Translations under genes and position numbers: made by a program | The notes under the pieces: model-generated | Database searches by the model: none | Seen by the model: only the letters and a program-made list of their open reading frames with translations | What the model was told of the DNA's origin: nothing | Assembly (NCBI GenBank): GCA_031284765.1 | Contig: JAITXK010000035.1 | Location: forward strand, 1-6,676 | Direction: 5' to 3' | Length of the DNA: 6,676 bases | Origin: Candidatus Symbiothrix sp. | GTDB lineage: Bacteria; Bacteroidota; Bacteroidia; Bacteroidales; Azobacteroidaceae | In this document: one piece after another, positions 1-6,621 of the stretch | Numbering within the stretch: position 1 is the first letter of the stretch | Layout: the number at the start of each line of letters is the position of its first letter

Positions 1-20
1 GTAAATTGAAAAGTTTCCTG

Positions 21-28
21 TATATTTG
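21..28 (+). promoter_or_regulatory. Probable -7 promoter element for the DUF2461-uvrA unit
   Basis: TATATTTG matches the Bacteroidota -7 consensus TAnnTTTG. It lies 19 bp before the ATG at 48, so transcription would start near 33-36 with a short leader. The matching -33 TTTG would fall at or before the first base of the window and cannot be seen. The assignment rests on the one box and its position. Confidence 0.5.
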
Positions 29-47
29 TATTTTTATTCTATTTCAA

Positions 48-740
48 ATGAAAACAGCAATCAAATTTTCAGGCTTTACGCCTGATACGCTTCAATTCTT
101 TGCTGAATTGGAAGAAAACAATTACAAACCGTGGTTCGATGAACATAAATTGATTTACGAACAGAAAGTTCTACAACCATTGAAAGCCTTGGCGGCGGCA
201 TTAACACCCTTCTTCGCAAGTGTCGATTCACAAATGGATTTCCGGCCGGTCAAACTCATTTCCCGTATTTATCGCGATATCCGGTTTTCGCACGATAAAA
301 CGCCTTACAAAACACATTTATGGATAGCTTTTCAACGTCCGTTTCAAAAACAAAGTTCGGAATGGATGTCGTTTCCCGGCTTTTACATGGAAATAAAAAA
401 AGATGGCTCCACCTATGGAATGGGCTTGTTTGAAGCGCAAAGGAAAGTCATGGACCGTTACCGCGAGCAAGTAGCCTACGAACCGCAAGAATTTCGGAAA
501 ATTACCGCCGGTTTGGTAGAAAAACATCATTTTAAAATCGAAGGCGAGGAATACAAACGCCCGCTAAAGAACGATTTGGATGAATATTTTCAACCGTGGT
601 TACAGCGTAAAGGTCTTTGGCTGACGAAAAGCATACCGGTAAGCGATATTCTTTTCTCTGAAAAATTAGTGCCTCAGATGGAAAAAGAATTTGCTTTACT
701 GCAACCGCTTTATGAGTTTTTTGTGAATGTGTGCGAATAA
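48..740 (+). CDS. DUF2461 domain protein (TIGR02453 family), function unknown
   Basis: This is a 230-residue protein of the DUF2461/TIGR02453 family, which is widespread in bacteria and has no established biochemical role. The match is by recognition of the overall pattern: an N-terminal FSGF-T-x-FF-x-EL-x-x-NN segment followed by a W-F-D-x-H/N-K motif (WFDEHK), a central R-x-x-R-D-x-RFS-x-DK-x-PYK-T segment, then a F-Y-M-x-I block and a basic stretch GEEYKRPLK near residue 170. The length fits the family. The protein has no signal peptide or membrane segment and is probably cytoplasmic. The frame is open upstream to a TTG at 6, but I chose the ATG at 48: it begins directly before the conserved FSGF segment, and the extension would overlap the promoter box and add a hydrophobic stretch unlike the family. 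The stop is 12 bp before uvrA, so the two are probably co-transcribed; whether that reflects a role in repair is unknown. Confidence 0.85.
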   Translation: MKTAIKFSGFTPDTLQFFAELEENNYKPWFDEHKLIYEQKVLQPLKALAAALTPFFASVDSQMDFRPVKLISRIYRDIRFSHDKTPYKTHLWIAFQRPFQKQSSEWMSFPGFYMEIKKDGSTYGMGLFEAQRKVMDRYREQVAYEPQEFRKITAGLVEKHHFKIEGEEYKRPLKNDLDEYFQPWLQRKGLWLTKSIPVSDILFSEKLVPQMEKEFALLQPLYEFFVNVCE

Positions 741-752
741 AATCAAGAAAAT

Positions 753-3602
753 ATGGCAATAGAATCCAATATTCAAATCAAAGGCGCGAGAGTCAACAAT
801 TTGAAAAACATTGACGTAACCATTCCCCGTAACCAACTGGTGGTCATCACAGGCTTGTCGGGTTCGGGAAAATCATCTTTGGCTTTCGACACCTTATATG
901 CAGAGGGACAACGACGATATGTTGAAAGCCTTTCGTCCTACAGCCGGCAGTTTTTAGGCCGGATGAGCAAGCCCGAAGCAGATTATATCAAAGGCATTCC
1001 GCCTGCTATTGCCATTGAGCAGAAGGTCATTACCCGCAACCCGCGTTCCACGGTAGGTACTTCCACCGAGATTTACGATTATATGCGGATGCTGTTTGCC
1101 CGGATCGGGAAAACGATTTCTCCTGTTTCGGGAAATGAAGTATGCAAGCACCAAGTCAGTGATGTGGTGGACGAGATGAAGCATTTTCCCGAAGGAACCC
1201 GTATGGCATTATTTACGAAAATCGAACCGTCCATTTCCCGAAGCATGAGTAAACAATTGGAAACCCGCTTCAAAGAAGGTTTTTCAAGGGTGGAAATCAA
1301 CAGTCAAATATATAATATAGATGAAGTCGTTGATAATCAAACATTATTAGCAGATAACAAAATCTATTTGTTGATTGACCGTTTAACAGTTTCCGATGAC
1401 CCGCAAACAATTTCCCGCTTGTCCGATTCCGTCGAAACGGCTTTTTTTGAGGGCAACGGTTCGTGTATTTTACGGTTTTATCCTTCAGGAAACGAAGGTG
1501 TCATTTCTAAAGAATTTTCCCGGAAATTTGAAATCGACGGCATTGAATTTGAAGAACCATCGGATTTGATGTTCAATTTCAATAGTCCCGCGGGTGCCTG
1601 CCCCGACTGTGAAGGGGTCGGAAAAGCGATGGGCATTGCGGAAGAATTAGTCATTCCCGACACCTCCTTATCGGTTTATGACGATGCTGTGACCTGCTGG
1701 AAAGGCGATAAAATGAGCGAATGGAAAATATGTTTCATTCACCAAGCGGCAAAATACGACTTTCCTATTCATCGTCCGTATTACGACTTAACGCAAGAAC
1801 AAAAAGACTTGTTGTGGCACGGCAACGCTTCCGTAAACGGCATTGATGCGTTTTTCAAATTCATCGAAGAAAATTTGTATAAAATCCAATACCGCGTTCT
1901 GTATGCCCGCTACCGGGGAAAAACAGCTTGCCCCACTTGTCACGGAAAACGGTTAAAACCGCAAGCTTTATTGGTACATATCGGAGGAAAAAACATTTCC
2001 GAACTGACTGTTATGCCGATAAAACAACTCCTCCCCTTTTTTGAAAATCTGCCATTGGATGAACACGACACTTTGGTTGCCAAACGCTTATTGACAGAAA
2101 TCAAATCACGCCTGCAATTTCTGAGCGATGTCGGTTTGAACTATCTTACTTTAGACCGCCTCTCCGCTACCTTATCGGGGGGGGAAAGCCAACGCATCAA
2201 TCTGGCGACTTCATTAGGCAACAGTTTGGTGGGTTCGCTCTATATTTTGGACGAACCGAGCATTGGATTACATTCCAAAGATACCGATTTATTAATCAAA
2301 GTATTGCGCCAATTAAAAGATTTGGGCAACACCGTTGTGGTGGTGGAACACGATGAAGAAATGATTCGTGCCGCCGATTATATTATTGATATTGGGCCTG
2401 ATGCGGGACAATTGGGAGGTCAGGTCGTCTATCAAGGTCCTGTTCCTTCCCAACTCGCTCCTGAAGGAGTGGGATATGAGGATATAACGGGGAATAAGGG
2501 TAGTTATACGATGGCGTATTTAACGGGGAAAGAAAAAATTGAAATTCCCAAACAACGCCGGAAATGGAATAATTACATCGAAGTGCAAGGCGCAAAGGTC
2601 AATAACTTGAAAAACATTGATGTTCGTTTTCCGCTGAATGTGATGACGGTAGTTACAGGAGTAAGCGGTTCAGGCAAGTCCACGTTGGTACACGATGTGT
2701 TTTATAAAGCCTTGAAACAGTATTTGGACAACAATAAATCGCAAAACATCAAGGGCCTTTCGGGCGACGCAAATCTGATTTTCGCCGTAGAATTTATTGA
2801 CCAGAACCCGATTGGAGTATCGTCGCGTTCCAATCCGGTAACGTATATTAAGGCATACGATCACATCCGCAAACTGTATTCTGAACAAACATTGGCGAAG
2901 CAACAACATTTTACACCCGCTTACTTCTCATTCAATGTCGAAGGTGGACGATGCGAAGAGTGTAAAGGCGAGGGAATAATTACGGTCGAAATGCAATTTA
3001 TGGCCGATGTGATTCTGGAATGTGAATCATGTCACGGAAAACGGTTTCGATCCGATATTTTGGAAGTGGAATACCGCAAAAAAAACATCTACGAATTGCT
3101 GGACATGACTATTGATGAAGCCTTGGTATTTTTCAGAGAAAAAGAAAGTAGTCCGGAGCAAAAAATTACACAAAAGTTAAAAACCTTGCAGGAAGTAGGT
3201 TTGGGCTATGTAAAATTGGGACAAAGTTCTTCCACGCTTTCGGGTGGAGAAAACCAGCGGGTAAAATTAGCCTATCATTTGTGTGAAGAAAGAGCCTTAC
3301 CGACCCTGTTTATCTTCGATGAACCTACCACCGGTCTGCATTTCCACGATATTAAAACGCTGATGCAGGCTTTTAATGCCTTGATTGCCCGCGGGCACAC
3401 GATTGTCATCATTGAACACAACCTGGACGTTATTAAAATAGCCGACCATGTAATTGATTTGGGGCCTGACGGAGGTGATGCAGGAGGGTATGTAGTAGCT
3501 TCAGGGACGCCCGAAGCGATTGCAGGGAATGAACATTCCTATACGGGAAAGTTTCTGAACCGATATGTTACAAAAAAAAGGGCATTCTCACGAATCCCCT
3601 AA
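753..3602 (+). CDS. uvrA: UvrABC excinuclease subunit A (UvrA)
   Basis: UvrA is the DNA-damage-sensing ATPase of nucleotide excision repair; as a dimer with UvrB it finds bulky lesions and loads UvrB. The protein has 949 residues, close to the usual 940, with both ABC halves intact. First half: Walker A GLSGSGKS at 34-41, a UvrB-binding region at about 131-245, signature LSGGE at 474-478, Walker B ILDEP at 498-502. Second half: Walker A GVSGSGKS at 636-643, signature LSGGE at 829-833, Walker B ending in D856-E857. Two zinc modules are visible: C283/C286 with C393/C396, and C734/C737 with C757/C760. The UvrB-binding region marks it as a UvrA1 type rather than the short UvrA2. Oddities: the usual Cys/His pairs of the first zinc module are absent (PVSGNEVCKH at 124-133 and KFEIDG at 258-263). 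An extra stretch lies in the inter-half linker at about 569-583. A run of eight G spans the first LSGGE. The last nine codons overlap an opposite-strand terminator. The ATG follows the DUF2461 stop by 12 bp, with an A-rich leader. Confidence 0.97.
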   Translation: MAIESNIQIKGARVNNLKNIDVTIPRNQLVVITGLSGSGKSSLAFDTLYAEGQRRYVESLSSYSRQFLGRMSKPEADYIKGIPPAIAIEQKVITRNPRSTVGTSTEIYDYMRMLFARIGKTISPVSGNEVCKHQVSDVVDEMKHFPEGTRMALFTKIEPSISRSMSKQLETRFKEGFSRVEINSQIYNIDEVVDNQTLLADNKIYLLIDRLTVSDDPQTISRLSDSVETAFFEGNGSCILRFYPSGNEGVISKEFSRKFEIDGIEFEEPSDLMFNFNSPAGACPDCEGVGKAMGIAEELVIPDTSLSVYDDAVTCWKGDKMSEWKICFIHQAAKYDFPIHRPYYDLTQEQKDLLWHGNASVNGIDAFFKFIEENLYKIQYRVLYARYRGKTACPTCHGKRLKPQALLVHIGGKNISELTVMPIKQLLPFFENLPLDEHDTLVAKRLLTEIKSRLQFLSDVGLNYLTLDRLSATLSGGESQRINLATSLGNSLVGSLYILDEPSIGLHSKDTDLLIKVLRQLKDLGNTVVVVEHDEEMIRAADYIIDIGPDAGQLGGQVVYQGPVPSQLAPEGVGYEDITGNKGSYTMAYLTGKEKIEIPKQRRKWNNYIEVQGAKVNNLKNIDVRFPLNVMTVVTGVSGSGKSTLVHDVFYKALKQYLDNNKSQNIKGLSGDANLIFAVEFIDQNPIGVSSRSNPVTYIKAYDHIRKLYSEQTLAKQQHFTPAYFSFNVEGGRCEECKGEGIITVEMQFMADVILECESCHGKRFRSDILEVEYRKKNIYELLDMTIDEALVFFREKESSPEQKITQKLKTLQEVGLGYVKLGQSSSTLSGGENQRVKLAYHLCEERALPTLFIFDEPTTGLHFHDIKTLMQAFNALIARGHTIVIIEHNLDVIKIADHVIDLGPDGGDAGGYVVASGTPEAIAGNEHSYTGKFLNRYVTKKRAFSRIP
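3572..3600 (-). terminator. Intrinsic terminator for leftward transcription, inside the uvrA 3' end
   Basis: Read on the minus strand, GGGGATTC and GAATGCCC form a stem around a GTGA loop, with four pairs (ATTC/GAAT), one G-G mismatch, then three G-C pairs and one closing A-U pair. Eight consecutive T follow. This is the classic Rho-independent layout. It would end the predicted small RNA and could also catch dusB transcripts, whose stop lies about 120 bp upstream of it. On the plus strand the same bases encode the last residues of UvrA, and there the A-run comes before the hairpin, so it cannot terminate uvrA. Confidence 0.65.
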
Positions 3603-3648
3603 TTCAATCTTTGTTAACCTTAAATCTAATACTATTATGAAAAAACTA
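3572..3648 (-). ncRNA. Candidate small RNA antisense to the uvrA 3' end
   Basis: The transcript is inferred from its two ends: a consensus promoter at 3654-3685 whose start site should fall near 3646-3650, and an intrinsic terminator finishing its U-run at 3572. The product would be about 77 nt, with an AU-rich 5' part of about 45 nt and the terminator hairpin as its 3' end. No convincing open reading frame is present; the only ATG lies inside the hairpin. About 31 nt overlap the uvrA coding end in antisense and the rest covers its 3' untranslated region. It could act on uvrA mRNA in cis or on other mRNAs through the AU-rich part; neither is shown. I do not recognise it as a known RNA family. 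Alternatively, the promoter-like match is chance and the hairpin only ends the dusB operon. Confidence 0.35.
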
Positions 3649-3653
3649 CGATA

Positions 3654-3685
3654 CAAAAGTACGCCTTTCAAATATTCCTACCAAA
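3654..3685 (-). promoter_or_regulatory. Leftward promoter with both -33 and -7 elements
   Basis: On the minus strand, TTTG at 3685-3682 is followed after exactly 20 bp by TACTTTTG at 3661-3654. This fits the Bacteroidota consensus TTTG-N19-21-TAnnTTTG on both elements and spacing. It is the most complete promoter match in the window. It lies downstream of the dusB stop and points into the uvrA 3' end, so it does not serve any protein gene seen here. Confidence 0.5.
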
Positions 3686-3696
3686 TTTATTCATAT

Positions 3697-3720
3697 AATG
3701 TATGTTAAAGAACATATATT
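3697..3720. terminator. AT-rich hairpin next to the dusB stop, possible weak two-way terminator
   Basis: Ten bases on each side pair (AATGTATGTT with AACATATATT, one G-T wobble) around a four-base AAAG loop. The hairpin abuts the dusB stop codon at 3721. Read rightward it is followed by TTATG, only a poor U-tract; read leftward there is none. It is the only candidate for ending uvrA transcription in the convergent gap, but the stem is AT-rich and its efficiency is doubtful. Confidence 0.35.
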
Positions 3721-4719
3721 TTATGTGAAAAAACCATTGGAACATTCTATTTTGTCCATAATTTCAAATAATGCTTCGGCAGATTCGGCTTTTAGCAAGG
3801 CAATTTTAGTGGGTTTGAAGTTGGGAATGCCTTTGAAGAGCGGGCTGGCGGCAATATGTCTTCGGCTGTGCAAAATGCCGCGCCGTTCATCCAAGCGGGC
3901 GATGCTTTGCCGGATTTGCCGTTTCAAAACCGATACATAATAATCAAACGATTCTTTCGGCGGCAATTCGCCTGTTTGCAAATACTGTTTCACTTCGCTG
4001 AAAATCCAGGGAGCGCCGATGCTGGCACGGCCAATCATTACGGCATCCACTCCGTAGCGGTCGAAAGCCTGGCGGGCGCTTTCGGGCGAATTAATATCGC
4101 CGTTGCCGATGATGGGGATGTGCATACGTGCATTGTTTTTTACTTCGCCGATTAAAGTCCAATCGGCTTCTCCTGTGTACATTTGGGCGCGTGTTCGCCC
4201 GTGAATGGTTAGGGCGGCGATGCCGCAATCCTGCAATTGTTCCGCCAAACCGACAATGATTTTTTGGTCATTATCCCAGCCCAAACGGGTTTTGACTGTT
4301 ACCGGAATTTTTACGGCTTTCACCACCGCTTCCGTTATTTCAATCATCTTTTCGGGCGTGCGCAACATGCCTGCGCCTGCGCCTTTCCCCGCGACTTTTT
4401 TTACCGGACAGCCGAAATTGATGTCGATACTATCCGGACATGCGGCTTCGCAAATGCGCGCGGCTTCGACCATCGCATCAACTTCTTTGCCGTAAATTTG
4501 CATTGCCACCGGACGTTCCTCGTCTTTGATTTCCAATTTCGTTTGGGTTTTGTTCACGCGACGAATGAGGGCGTCACTCGAAATAAATTCGGTATAGACC
4601 ATGTCCGCACCAAATTCCTTACACAGCAGACGGAAAGAAATGTCGGTGACGTCTTCCATCGGGGCGAGAAAGATGGGGTATTTATTGAATGTCAGGTTGC
4701 CGACTTGCATCTTATTCAT
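3721..4719 (-). CDS. dusB: tRNA-dihydrouridine synthase, DusB type
   Basis: This FMN-dependent enzyme uses NADPH to reduce specific uridines in tRNA to dihydrouridine; it is cytoplasmic. The 332 residues show the family layout: an N-terminal TIM barrel with the FMN-contact motif LAPMEDVTD at 18-26, NFGCP with the catalytic cysteine C104, VKTRLGW at 142-148, HGRTR at 173-177, GNGDI at 205-209 and the phosphate-binding segment around G230-R231. After these comes the helical tRNA-binding C-terminus with RRHIAASPLFKGIPNF. Length and motifs are normal. The DusB assignment within the Dus family rests on the overall pattern; which uridine it modifies cannot be read from sequence. The ATG at 4719 overlaps the upstream gene's stop by 8 bp. 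A second ATG, codon 4 at 4710, begins just after that stop and gives the start MQVGN, which aligns well with family members, so the true start could be either. Either way it is translationally coupled to the thioredoxin-fold gene. Confidence 0.93.
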   Translation of the reverse strand: MNKMQVGNLTFNKYPIFLAPMEDVTDISFRLLCKEFGADMVYTEFISSDALIRRVNKTQTKLEIKDEERPVAMQIYGKEVDAMVEAARICEAACPDSIDINFGCPVKKVAGKGAGAGMLRTPEKMIEITEAVVKAVKIPVTVKTRLGWDNDQKIIVGLAEQLQDCGIAALTIHGRTRAQMYTGEADWTLIGEVKNNARMHIPIIGNGDINSPESARQAFDRYGVDAVMIGRASIGAPWIFSEVKQYLQTGELPPKESFDYYVSVLKRQIRQSIARLDERRGILHSRRHIAASPLFKGIPNFKPTKIALLKAESAEALFEIMDKIECSNGFFT

Positions 4720-6571
4720 TTGCTAATTTCTTTAATTCGGATACCAAACGCTCCTTTTCTTTGGGCGACGGCGCATTGGTATTGACTAATTTACCTTCTT
4801 TATTTACAATCAGATAGCTTGGAAATTGACGTATGGACAGTTTCTTTTCGAGCATGGTTTGTTGATTGTCAGGCAAGCGGTAATGCACAATATTTTTGCC
4901 TGTAAGATTCATTTCCTTGATCACATTCTTCCAAGTCTGTTCGGGTGAATAATTGGCAAAATACATAAAGATGATATCTTCATCGGCTACTTCCTTTTCG
5001 ATGGCGCCTGCCAATTTCATGTTTTCACGGCAGGGACTGCACCATGTGCCCCAGAAATCCAAATAAATTACTTTGCCTCGGTAGGCTTCGATGAGTTTAT
5101 TGAAAAGTTCATCGGGATTGGTAATATGGGCTAAATCGTCGGTATTTTTCAGACTGGATTCGTCCTGAATGCCTTTTTCTTCTATTTGGGCATAATACTT
5201 GTTTATTTGCAATAATCGCTCGCGCAAAAACGGATTGCTTATTCGCTGGTTAAATAATTCCATTTCTTGCTGGTGCAAAGGTTTTCGCTCGTTGTCAAAC
5301 AAGTCATAATAGAGGGATGCAGTCCACCAATCTTTCAAAACAGGTTCTTTAATTAAAGAATCAACTAATGATAGTTTGGCATAAAAGAAAACATGCTCGG
5401 TCAACGGTATCTGTGTTTTCAGCATAACCTCTTTTGGGCCGGTATCGCCTGCATATCCAACATAATCTCGGAGAAAAGATTTATAATCCCGAAGAAAAGT
5501 ATAATTATCTTTGTCGTAGAGCGGGAAATTTTCATTTACATAATCCATATAACCTTCTTGAAATTGTTCTCCGATATTTCTATTTAAATCGAAACGATGT
5601 TGCATCAGATTATTTGCAAAGCGGTATTTTTCGTGCTTGTTTTGATGTAATCGAAACTTTTCCGATAGGGTAGGATGACAGGCAATATAATCGTTTAAAT
5701 AGTGCATTTGTTGTTGATACACATTTTCGCAGATTTGCAGATATTCCATGTCAGAAATGTTTTTTTTGACTTCTGCTTCTCTGTCCACATACAGCTGCGG
5801 ACTATTATATTGCACTAATTCGTTGTTGATGCGGGCATTGTTCCCCATCCAAAGAATTTGTTTGTTGCGCTTGCGATAGTTTTCTCTGCTTTTATCGCTT
5901 TCGTGAGGCAACAAATCTTTCATATCGGCAAATAAAAACAATTGATCTCCCGGTTCGAGTATTGCCATTTTGTTTAAACGTTCCCAATCTACCCAAACTT
6001 CCTGAGTATCCATGGTGGGTATGGTAATAAAAAACCGGCCGAGGGAATCAATTGGGGCCGTATATTCATCTTCCTCATCCGTAATAAAATTGGGAACAGA
6101 TACATTAAAATAAGCGGAAGCAAATTGTTGTTTTAAAAAGTCGGGCAGGTTATCCAATCTATCAAAGTTGTGATAATAACCTGTAATATAGGCCGAGTCG
6201 GGATGGAAATCGGGTTGGGGGAAAGTTGTATTGTCTTTGACCGTGTAAGTCGGATAACAATTGTGCATCAAGATATATTTCTTACTTTTTTGTTTGCCGT
6301 TTTTAATCGTAAGTAAGCTGTCGTTTTTTTGATTTATTTCCAACAACAAGGTTTCCTCACCTTGTTGTAGAGCGATAGTTGCCTTTTTATCCTTGTTTTT
6401 CAGAACGGAATAATTCCAAAATTTGCCGTCGTAGATTGCAAATTTTTCAAAAAAACTGTATTCCCAAGCATTGTTTTCCTGATTAATCCAATTACCGGTG
6501 AGTGATGTTGGAAGTTGGGCTTGACAGAGAATGCTAAGTGTGAGGAGGCTGAGGAGTAATGATTGTTTCAT
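4712..6571 (-). CDS. Exported TlpA-like thioredoxin-fold protein with long N-terminal region
   Basis: The 619-residue protein starts with a short signal peptide (MKQSLLLSLLTLSILCQAQ); cleavage is likely after CQA, near residue 18, by signal peptidase I. The cysteine there is preceded by leucine and does not make a good lipobox, so a lipoprotein is unlikely. Residues about 20-105 look beta-rich and about 110-480 look largely helical and charged; I recognise no named domain there. The C-terminal part, from about 485, is a thioredoxin fold: LDFWGTWCSPC with redox cysteines C511 and C514, and the cis-proline segment QFPSY with P584. Proteins of this build are common in Bacteroidota and are annotated as TlpA-family disulfide reductases or thiol:disulfide interchange proteins. 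A role in reducing or exchanging disulfides of periplasmic proteins is inferred from the fold; partners are unknown. It is first in a two-gene unit with dusB. A divergent promoter region with an inverted repeat lies in front, and a 10-bp perfect stem lies in its early coding sequence at 6343-6368. Confidence 0.88.
   Translation of the reverse strand: MKQSLLLSLLTLSILCQAQLPTSLTGNWINQENNAWEYSFFEKFAIYDGKFWNYSVLKNKDKKATIALQQGEETLLLEINQKNDSLLTIKNGKQKSKKYILMHNCYPTYTVKDNTTFPQPDFHPDSAYITGYYHNFDRLDNLPDFLKQQFASAYFNVSVPNFITDEEDEYTAPIDSLGRFFITIPTMDTQEVWVDWERLNKMAILEPGDQLFLFADMKDLLPHESDKSRENYRKRNKQILWMGNNARINNELVQYNSPQLYVDREAEVKKNISDMEYLQICENVYQQQMHYLNDYIACHPTLSEKFRLHQNKHEKYRFANNLMQHRFDLNRNIGEQFQEGYMDYVNENFPLYDKDNYTFLRDYKSFLRDYVGYAGDTGPKEVMLKTQIPLTEHVFFYAKLSLVDSLIKEPVLKDWWTASLYYDLFDNERKPLHQQEMELFNQRISNPFLRERLLQINKYYAQIEEKGIQDESSLKNTDDLAHITNPDELFNKLIEAYRGKVIYLDFWGTWCSPCRENMKLAGAIEKEVADEDIIFMYFANYSPEQTWKNVIKEMNLTGKNIVHYRLPDNQQTMLEKKLSIRQFPSYLIVNKEGKLVNTNAPSPKEKERLVSELKKLANE
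5345..5360. repeat. 16-bp perfect palindrome inside the TlpA-like gene
   Basis: TTCTTTAATTAAAGAA reads the same on both strands. It falls in codons of about residues 405-409 (DSLIKEP segment). About 0.1 such sites are expected by chance in a window this size, so it may be coincidence. No function is assigned. Confidence 0.5.
6343..6368. repeat. 10-bp inverted repeat in the 5' coding part of the TlpA-like gene
   Basis: ACAACAAGGT at 6343-6352 and ACCTTGTTGT at 6359-6368 are exact reverse complements with a six-base spacer. In the mRNA this gives a 10-bp hairpin covering codons about 68-77. There is no U-run after it, so it is not an intrinsic terminator. Confidence 0.6.
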
Positions 6572-6573
6572 TT

Positions 6574-6608
6574 TATTTTTGTTGAATTGTTTTTAAACAA
6601 CAAAAATA
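6574..6608. repeat. 11-bp inverted repeat in the divergent promoter region
   Basis: TATTTTTGTTG at 6574-6584 and CAACAAAAATA at 6598-6608 are exact reverse complements separated by 13 bp; a smaller dyad, TTGTTT/AAACAA, sits inside the spacer. Each arm contains a TAnnTTTG box, one per strand. The right arm is the probable -7 element of the TlpA-like gene. The symmetry could be a regulator's operator or simply two promoter-like boxes facing one another. Confidence 0.5.
6601..6608 (-). promoter_or_regulatory. Probable -7 promoter element for the TlpA-like/dusB unit
   Basis: On the minus strand, TATTTTTG matches TAnnTTTG. It lies 29 bp before the ATG at 6571, giving a predicted start near 6594-6597 and a short A-rich leader. 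No TTTG is found at the usual 19-21 bp further upstream, so the -33 element is missing or degenerate. Confidence 0.45.
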
Positions 6609-6621
6609 CAAATAAAATATT

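Noticed and set aside
6..47. TTG start giving a 14-residue N-terminal extension of the DUF2461 protein
   Set aside because: The extension overlaps the promoter box at 21-28, is hydrophobic and unlike the family, and an ATG at 48 sits right before the conserved segment.
1300..1360. AT-rich patch in uvrA that resembles promoter sequence
   Set aside because: No TAnnTTTG box with a paired TTTG is present, and the patch encodes a normal part of the UvrB-binding region.
2383..2595. 70-residue minus-strand frame inside uvrA
   Set aside because: It is a shadow of uvrA. Its PLLQERVG stretch is noted only as a hint of a repeat, not as a gene.
3637..3708. 23-codon plus-strand frame starting ATGAAAAAACTA in the convergent gap
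   Set aside because: It is very short, has no matching promoter, ends in the AT-rich hairpin, and overlaps the minus-strand promoter; nothing supports translation.
4237..4785. 182-residue plus-strand open frame opposite dusB
   Set aside because: It lies antisense to a clearly real gene, reads as low-complexity His/Phe/Arg-rich sequence, and has no promoter or family resemblance.
5393..5673. Short plus-strand frames opposite the TlpA-like gene
   Set aside because: Overlapping shadows of an AT-rich coding region with no start signals of their own.
6517..6571. Lipoprotein signal in the TlpA-like protein (cysteine at the end of the hydrophobic stretch)
   Set aside because: The residue before the cysteine is leucine, where lipoboxes need Gly, Ala or Ser; signal peptidase I cleavage fits better.
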